Assembly (NCBI GenBank): GCA_020634115.1
Contig: JACKCH010000010.1
Coordinates: forward strand, 124,001 to 188,000
Source of the DNA: Anaerolineaceae bacterium
GTDB lineage: Bacteria; Chloroflexota; Anaerolineae; Aggregatilineales; Phototrophicaceae
Reading direction: 5' to 3'
DNA: 64,000 nt
Numbering within the stretch: the stretch's first letter is position 1; each line of letters begins with the position of its first letter. This document shows positions 60,414 through 64,000 of the stretch, in pieces. The notes under the pieces were generated by a model. It was not told the DNA's origin. It saw only the letters and a program-made list of their open reading frames with translations, and searched no databases. Position numbers and translations under genes: made by a program.

Positions 60414-61160
60414 ATGACCGAATCAATTTTCCCGATCATCATCCTGAATGGCCGCCCGGCAGCCGGTAAAAGCGAACTGCTGGACTATTTGCGTAAACTC
60501 CCGGATGACGTGCGCCGCTCCCGTTTTCATATCGGGCAGATGCACGAGGTAGATGATTTCCCCATGCTGTGGACGTGGTTTGAAGAAGATGATCTCCTGC
60601 AAAACCGTTTCGACCTGCCCCGCCTGCACAGCACGCCGGATAGTTACTTCCTGTCAGTTGAAATGTGGCATTTGCTGATCGAGCGCCTGAGCCTGGAATA
60701 TGCCAAGCTGGTTAGGAATGACCCCGATTTACACCAGACGCATACCATCTTGATCGAGTTTTCACGCGGGAGCGAACACGGCGGCTACCGGGATGCATAT
60801 CCCCATCTGAGTGACACCATTCTGGACAATGGCGCAATCCTGTACATTGATGTGCCGTTCGAGGAATCGCTTCGGAAGAACCGGCGGCGCTTTAACCCGG
60901 ATAAACCGGATAGTATCCTGGAACATGGCCTGCCCGACTCCAAACTGGAACGCATGTACAAAGCAGTAGATTGGGCGGAAGTCACGGCTGAGAACCCGGA
61001 GATGGTTGATATTCGCGGGCATCGCGTGCCGTATGCCGTGTTTCACAATCATGACGATGTGACGACGACACTGGGGCCGGTCTTTGAGCAGCGTTTAGAG
61101 GACACCCTGGGAGCACTGTGGCAGCGCTGGACACAACATCAGTCGAATCAACATAAATAG
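60414..61160 (+). CDS. P-loop protein of unknown function
   Basis: 248 residues. Walker A is NGRPAAGKSELLDYL (about residues 13-27). A Walker-B-like strand is TILIEFSRGSEHGG, followed by AILYIDVPFEESLRKN and RRFNPDKPDSILEHG, a lid-like block with several basic residues. It resembles nucleotide or small-molecule kinases but I cannot match a named family. The ATG has a weak upstream site. 15 bases separate it from the channel-like gene. Confidence 0.75.
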   Translation: MTESIFPIIILNGRPAAGKSELLDYLRKLPDDVRRSRFHIGQMHEVDDFPMLWTWFEEDDLLQNRFDLPRLHSTPDSYFLSVEMWHLLIERLSLEYAKLVRNDPDLHQTHTILIEFSRGSEHGGYRDAYPHLSDTILDNGAILYIDVPFEESLRKNRRRFNPDKPDSILEHGLPDSKLERMYKAVDWAEVTAENPEMVDIRGHRVPYAVFHNHDDVTTTLGPVFEQRLEDTLGALWQRWTQHQSNQHK

Positions 61161-61175
61161 AATAGGTGAGGCGCA

Positions 61176-62255
61176 GTGGACGCGAACATCATCATGGCGG
61201 TTGTTCTGCATATTCTGACATTTATCGCCGGGCTGCTGCTGGTGGGTTATGTGCTGGTAAGCGCCGTGCGTTCGTTTGTGCTGCCGCGCGGGGATAATGT
61301 GTGGCTCACGCGCGTGACCTTTCTGGCGGTGCTGCGCCTGTTCTGGCTGCGGACGCGCAAAGCCCAGACATACGAAGAACGGGATCGCATTATGGCCCTG
61401 TTCGCGCCACTGGCGTTACTGGTATTGCCAGTGGTCTGGCTGGTAGGCGTGCTGGCCGGGTATACACTCATGTTTTGGGCGGTGGGTGTAGATGACTTCT
61501 ACGCCGCCTTTTCAACCAGTGGTTCGTCCCTGCTGACGCTGGGTTTTACCCCGGTGAACACGTTGGGGACAACCGTTCTGGCTTTCTCGGAAGCCACAAT
61601 CGGGTTGGGACTGGTGGCGCTGCTCATCGCCTACCTGCCCACCATGTACACCGCGTTCTCTCGCCGCGAGGCGCTGGTCACACTGCTCGAAGTCCGCGCC
61701 GGGTCACCGCCTTCCGCCGTTACCCTCATTGTACGCGCTCACCGTATTCGGGAACTCCGTTATCTGACCGAATTGTGGGTGCAGTGGGAACTGTGGTTCG
61801 CTGAAATTGACGAAAGCCACACCTCGTTAGCGCCGGTGAATTTCTTTCGTTCGCCCGCGCCGGATCGCTCATGGGTGACGGCTGCCGGGGCGGTGCTGGA
61901 TGCAGCGGCGCTGATGTGTTCTGCTGTCGATGTGCCACGCACGCCGGAGCCTCAATTGTGCCTCCGGGCGGGGTATCTGGCGCTGCGCCATATCGCGGAT
62001 TTCTTTGAACTGTCGTATAACCCCCAACCGCTGCCCACCGACCCCATCAGCATCTTCCGTGAAGAATTTGACGTGGCCTGCGCGGAATTGGCGGAATCCG
62101 GTGTGCCGGTTGTCGCTGACCTTAACCAGGCCTGGTTGGATTATGCCGGGTGGCGGGTGAACTATGATGCGGTGCTGCTGCAACTGGCAGAACTCATGAT
62201 GGCCCCTTACGCGCCCTGGTCGTCGGATCGCGGTGTGATCCGCAAGTCGCCATAA
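61176..62255 (+). CDS. Two-TM ion-channel-like membrane protein
   Basis: 359 residues; GTG start with GGTGAGG 4 bases upstream. TM helices at about 5-30 (VVLHILTFIAGLLLVGYVLV), 75-100 (FAPLALLVLPVVWLVGVLAG) and 125-155 (VLAFSEATIGLGLVALLIAYL). Between the last two is FYAAFSTSGSSLLTLGFTPV, which has the shape of a potassium-channel pore loop (TSGSSLLTLG) but lacks the TVGYG signature. The last 190 residues are soluble, mostly helical and unrecognised. It could be a mechanosensitive or cation channel-like protein. Confidence 0.7.
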   Translation: MDANIIMAVVLHILTFIAGLLLVGYVLVSAVRSFVLPRGDNVWLTRVTFLAVLRLFWLRTRKAQTYEERDRIMALFAPLALLVLPVVWLVGVLAGYTLMFWAVGVDDFYAAFSTSGSSLLTLGFTPVNTLGTTVLAFSEATIGLGLVALLIAYLPTMYTAFSRREALVTLLEVRAGSPPSAVTLIVRAHRIRELRYLTELWVQWELWFAEIDESHTSLAPVNFFRSPAPDRSWVTAAGAVLDAAALMCSAVDVPRTPEPQLCLRAGYLALRHIADFFELSYNPQPLPTDPISIFREEFDVACAELAESGVPVVADLNQAWLDYAGWRVNYDAVLLQLAELMMAPYAPWSSDRGVIRKSP

Positions 62256-62403
62256 AAACACGAAAACCCCTGACATTTTTCTGGTAAACACATGACATTC
62301 GTCACTCTACGCAGGGAAGCTAGAGTGGGTTAATGAAATTAGAACGATTTATTAAAATCGTAAAAATCCATAAAAATCGTCAATATCGGGAAGGGGTATA
62401 ACG

Positions 62404-62688
62404 ATGAAGGTCAAAATCAACCGTAACGTTTGTCCTGCACACCTTGCCTTTTGTGAGCGATGCCTGGGGCAGTTTCTGAAGTACCCAATGGGTTACGAAC
62501 GGCGCTGCTTTGAGGAACTGGTCGATGACGGAAGCGATGTCCTCACCATTGACCTCAAAACCGGCAGTCACCAAATCACAGTGAAACTGGACAAAGAACA
62601 GCGCGAAATGCTGGCAGGTGAGGGTTGGGCCTACTTCATGGATTTCGGCGTTCCGATGTACCGCGACAAAGGTGTTTCAGGTGGCTAA
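62404..62688 (+). CDS. Small cysteine-containing protein
   Basis: 94 residues; ATG with GGAAGGGG 8 bases upstream. Four Cys residues in CPAHLAFCERCLGQFLKYP (positions 10, 17, 20) and ERRCFEEL (35) could bind zinc or an iron-sulphur cluster. A beta-rich middle (DVLTIDLKTGSHQITVKLDK) follows. Not recognised. Followed by a terminator at 62747. Confidence 0.65.
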   Translation: MKVKINRNVCPAHLAFCERCLGQFLKYPMGYERRCFEELVDDGSDVLTIDLKTGSHQITVKLDKEQREMLAGEGWAYFMDFGVPMYRDKGVSGG

Positions 62689-62746
62689 TTACACAGGAGT
62701 CTCATCCGGCTGAATGGCAGAACACCGCTTTATCCCCACTGTCTGA

Positions 62747-62786
62747 CAGAACCCATAATCATCTCCGGTTATGGGTTCTGCCGTTT
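62747..62786 (+). terminator. Rho-independent terminator
   Basis: CAGAACCCATAA (62747-62758) pairs with TTATGGGTTCTG (62769-62780), a perfect 12-bp stem, then CCGTTTTT. It ends the 62404 transcript. Part of it overlaps the end of the convergent gene. Confidence 0.85.
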
Positions 62787-64000
62787 TTAAGGGGCTAGAC
62801 CCGGCGGGATGACGCGCCAGATCAGATAGAAATCCAGCAGAGCGAGCGCCAGTGACACCGCCAGCGGGAAATAAGCGACCAGGGAAGTGCGGCTGAAAAA
62901 CACGTATTTGAGGAGGATCATCCCCCAGGTGTGCAGGCCGATTACCATGCCAATTGCGATTGGAATCAGGCCGGGGAACATATAGCGGCCTTGCAGTTGC
63001 AGAAACTCGGTGTTGTAGTAGAAGTACGCCAGCACTGCCAGGATACCCGCCAGCCAGATGATGCGCCACACATCCCGTTGGGCGGGGCTGTCCTTCTGGC
63101 GCGGCTGTTTATCGGGGATGATGACCAATTCCCCCAGCAGGCCTGTCACGGAAGCGAAGGTGACGGCGAAGAGTATATAGTAAATCCAGTTCTGCATGGG
63201 CAGTCCCATCCAACCGAACAGCCCCCAGAAACTCTTGAAGGTGATTTCAACGGCGTCTGACAGGTAACTCATCAGGCCGATTTCCGCGATTCGATCCGCC
63301 GTGCGTGGCTGGTCAGCCACCACGAGGTTATGTTGGCGCTGTCCGAAGAAATCCGGGAAGCCATAGGTGTTGACATTCGCCACCCAGACGATGCTGCCTA
63401 ACAGCAGCGCGGGGATCAGGAATGCCGCCAGGGAACGCAGGAGCGCCCGCCAATGATACGGTTTGAGATCGCGGGTCGAGGGGATTTCTTCCGCTTCCCA
63501 CCAGTGGAGCAGCAGCGCGACGACGACCACACCGGCCATGAAATAGGTTGAAAGTTTGGTGACGAACCCCAGGCCAACCAGCAGGCCAAGCTGCCAGGGC
63601 TTGATATTTCCCGTAGCGCCACCTTGCAAGTATCTCACCGTGAACAGCAGCGTCAGACCAACGATGAGTTCCGCCAGTCCGTCATTATTGACTGCCGACA
63701 GCATGGCAATATGCTGTGGCAGGAAGGCGACGAAGGCCATCACACCAAGCGGAACGGCCTGCCGTTCCCGTACAACTGCCCTGGTAACTGCTTCGGCACA
63801 CAGCACAACTCCCAGGCCGATGACCACCGAGAAGAGCCGCAGCGCCAGCAAACTCCCATTGGTCAGCCGGTAAACCACTGAGGCCAACAAGTAGTAAAGC
63901 GGGGGTTGGTGGTCTTCATACTGGATGGTGGACAGGCTGCCCAGGAGTTCGATGTTAAACCGGGCGCTTTTGAGGGTATCCAGGTAGGCCGAGTCCCAGT
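62787..64000 (-). CDS. GT39/ArnT-like or DUF2142-like integral membrane protein (5' end outside window)
   Basis: The frame is open to the window edge, so the first residues are missing; 404 visible codons. The N-terminal visible part reads YEDHQPPLYYLLAS, the loop typical of GT39/PMT-type and DUF2142 proteins (HxPPLYY). About ten TM helices follow, including LFSVVIGLGVVLCAEAV, GVMAFVAFLPQHIAMLSAVN and WGLFGWMGLPMQNWIYYILF. It would act on sugar or lipid-linked sugar at the membrane. Start codon upstream of the window. The gene ends at TAG 62787. Confidence 0.8.
   Translation of the reverse strand, partial: WDSAYLDTLKSARFNIELLGSLSTIQYEDHQPPLYYLLASVVYRLTNGSLLALRLFSVVIGLGVVLCAEAVTRAVVRERQAVPLGVMAFVAFLPQHIAMLSAVNNDGLAELIVGLTLLFTVRYLQGGATGNIKPWQLGLLVGLGFVTKLSTYFMAGVVVVALLLHWWEAEEIPSTRDLKPYHWRALLRSLAAFLIPALLLGSIVWVANVNTYGFPDFFGQRQHNLVVADQPRTADRIAEIGLMSYLSDAVEITFKSFWGLFGWMGLPMQNWIYYILFAVTFASVTGLLGELVIIPDKQPRQKDSPAQRDVWRIIWLAGILAVLAYFYYNTEFLQLQGRYMFPGLIPIAIGMVIGLHTWGMILLKYVFFSRTSLVAYFPLAVSLALALLDFYLIWRVIPPGLAP

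Noticed and set aside
1..64000. CRISPR arrays, tRNA, rRNA, transposase or prophage genes
   Set aside because: I looked for regular spacer-repeat patterns, cloverleaf ends (GGTTCGA with CCA), and DDE or integrase motifs, and found none I could support.

Overview
The window is 64 kb of a GC-rich (roughly 55-58% by eye) bacterial chromosome with dense genes on both strands. The style points to Chloroflexota, probably an Anaerolineae-like lineage. Indicators are frequent GTG and TTG starts, lipoproteins with Thr/Pro linkers, PknB-type kinases with extracytoplasmic domains, receiver-roadblock fusions, EtfAB, class I PPK2, CcmC, and short palindromic GTAGGG spacers between genes. This placement is inferred from gene content only. 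I recognise no rRNA, tRNA, CRISPR array, transposase or phage module.

Layout. 0-6.6 kb: a partial membrane protein, EF-P, a GT4 glycosyltransferase, a receiver protein, the etfBA operon and a propeller lipoprotein. 6.8-16.3 kb: a PknB-type kinase with two EF-hand-like loops, a formylglycine-enzyme-like protein without the catalytic cysteines, an AAA/ABC-type ATPase, a secreted/membrane protein, a flippase-like protein, a PAS histidine kinase and a ccmC-ccmD pair. 16.7-26.8 kb: a glycan block with GT2, small EamA-type transporter, AT-rich membrane protein, FAD oxidoreductase, polysaccharide deacetylase, flippase-like protein and GT39 protein, followed by phosphohexomutase and sugar-nucleotidyltransferase genes on the other strand. 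The set resembles the Arn route for putting a modified sugar on a lipid carrier and moving it across the membrane.

27-31 kb: a signalling operon (receiver, RsbT-like ATPase, CheW, receiver-roadblock) and PPK2. 31-34.9 kb: a small membrane protein, a NorC-like dihaem cytochrome c, a degenerate haem-copper-oxidase-like membrane protein, a PQQ-type sugar dehydrogenase and an SRPBCC protein, in overlapping reading frames. 35-40.5 kb: a secreted protein, an ABC ATPase, two CBS-pair proteins divergent from a NarL/DevR-like regulator, and an iron-type alcohol dehydrogenase. 40.7-50.8 kb: a membrane-anchored TIR protein, a candidate structured RNA with its own terminator, a 1194-residue multi-GAF hybrid kinase, a pseudo-receiver-roadblock protein, a second PknB-type kinase and a small P-loop kinase.

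50.8-52.7 kb: three decaying or truncated copies of an unrecognised small protein family lie on the minus strand between a DUF3224 gene and a lipocalin-like gene. 52.7-64 kb: argD-argJ, a TIR-HEAT protein abutting deoC (which has an unusual N-terminal extension), an L,D-transpeptidase, a TPR protein, a P-loop protein, a two-TM channel-like protein, a small cysteine protein and a partial GT39-like protein at the right edge.

The strongest candidates for something undescribed are the structured RNA at 42.4-42.7 kb, the haem-copper-oxidase-like electron-transfer operon, the Arn-like glycan block and the small-protein family. All calls come from reading the sequence; no database search was run.
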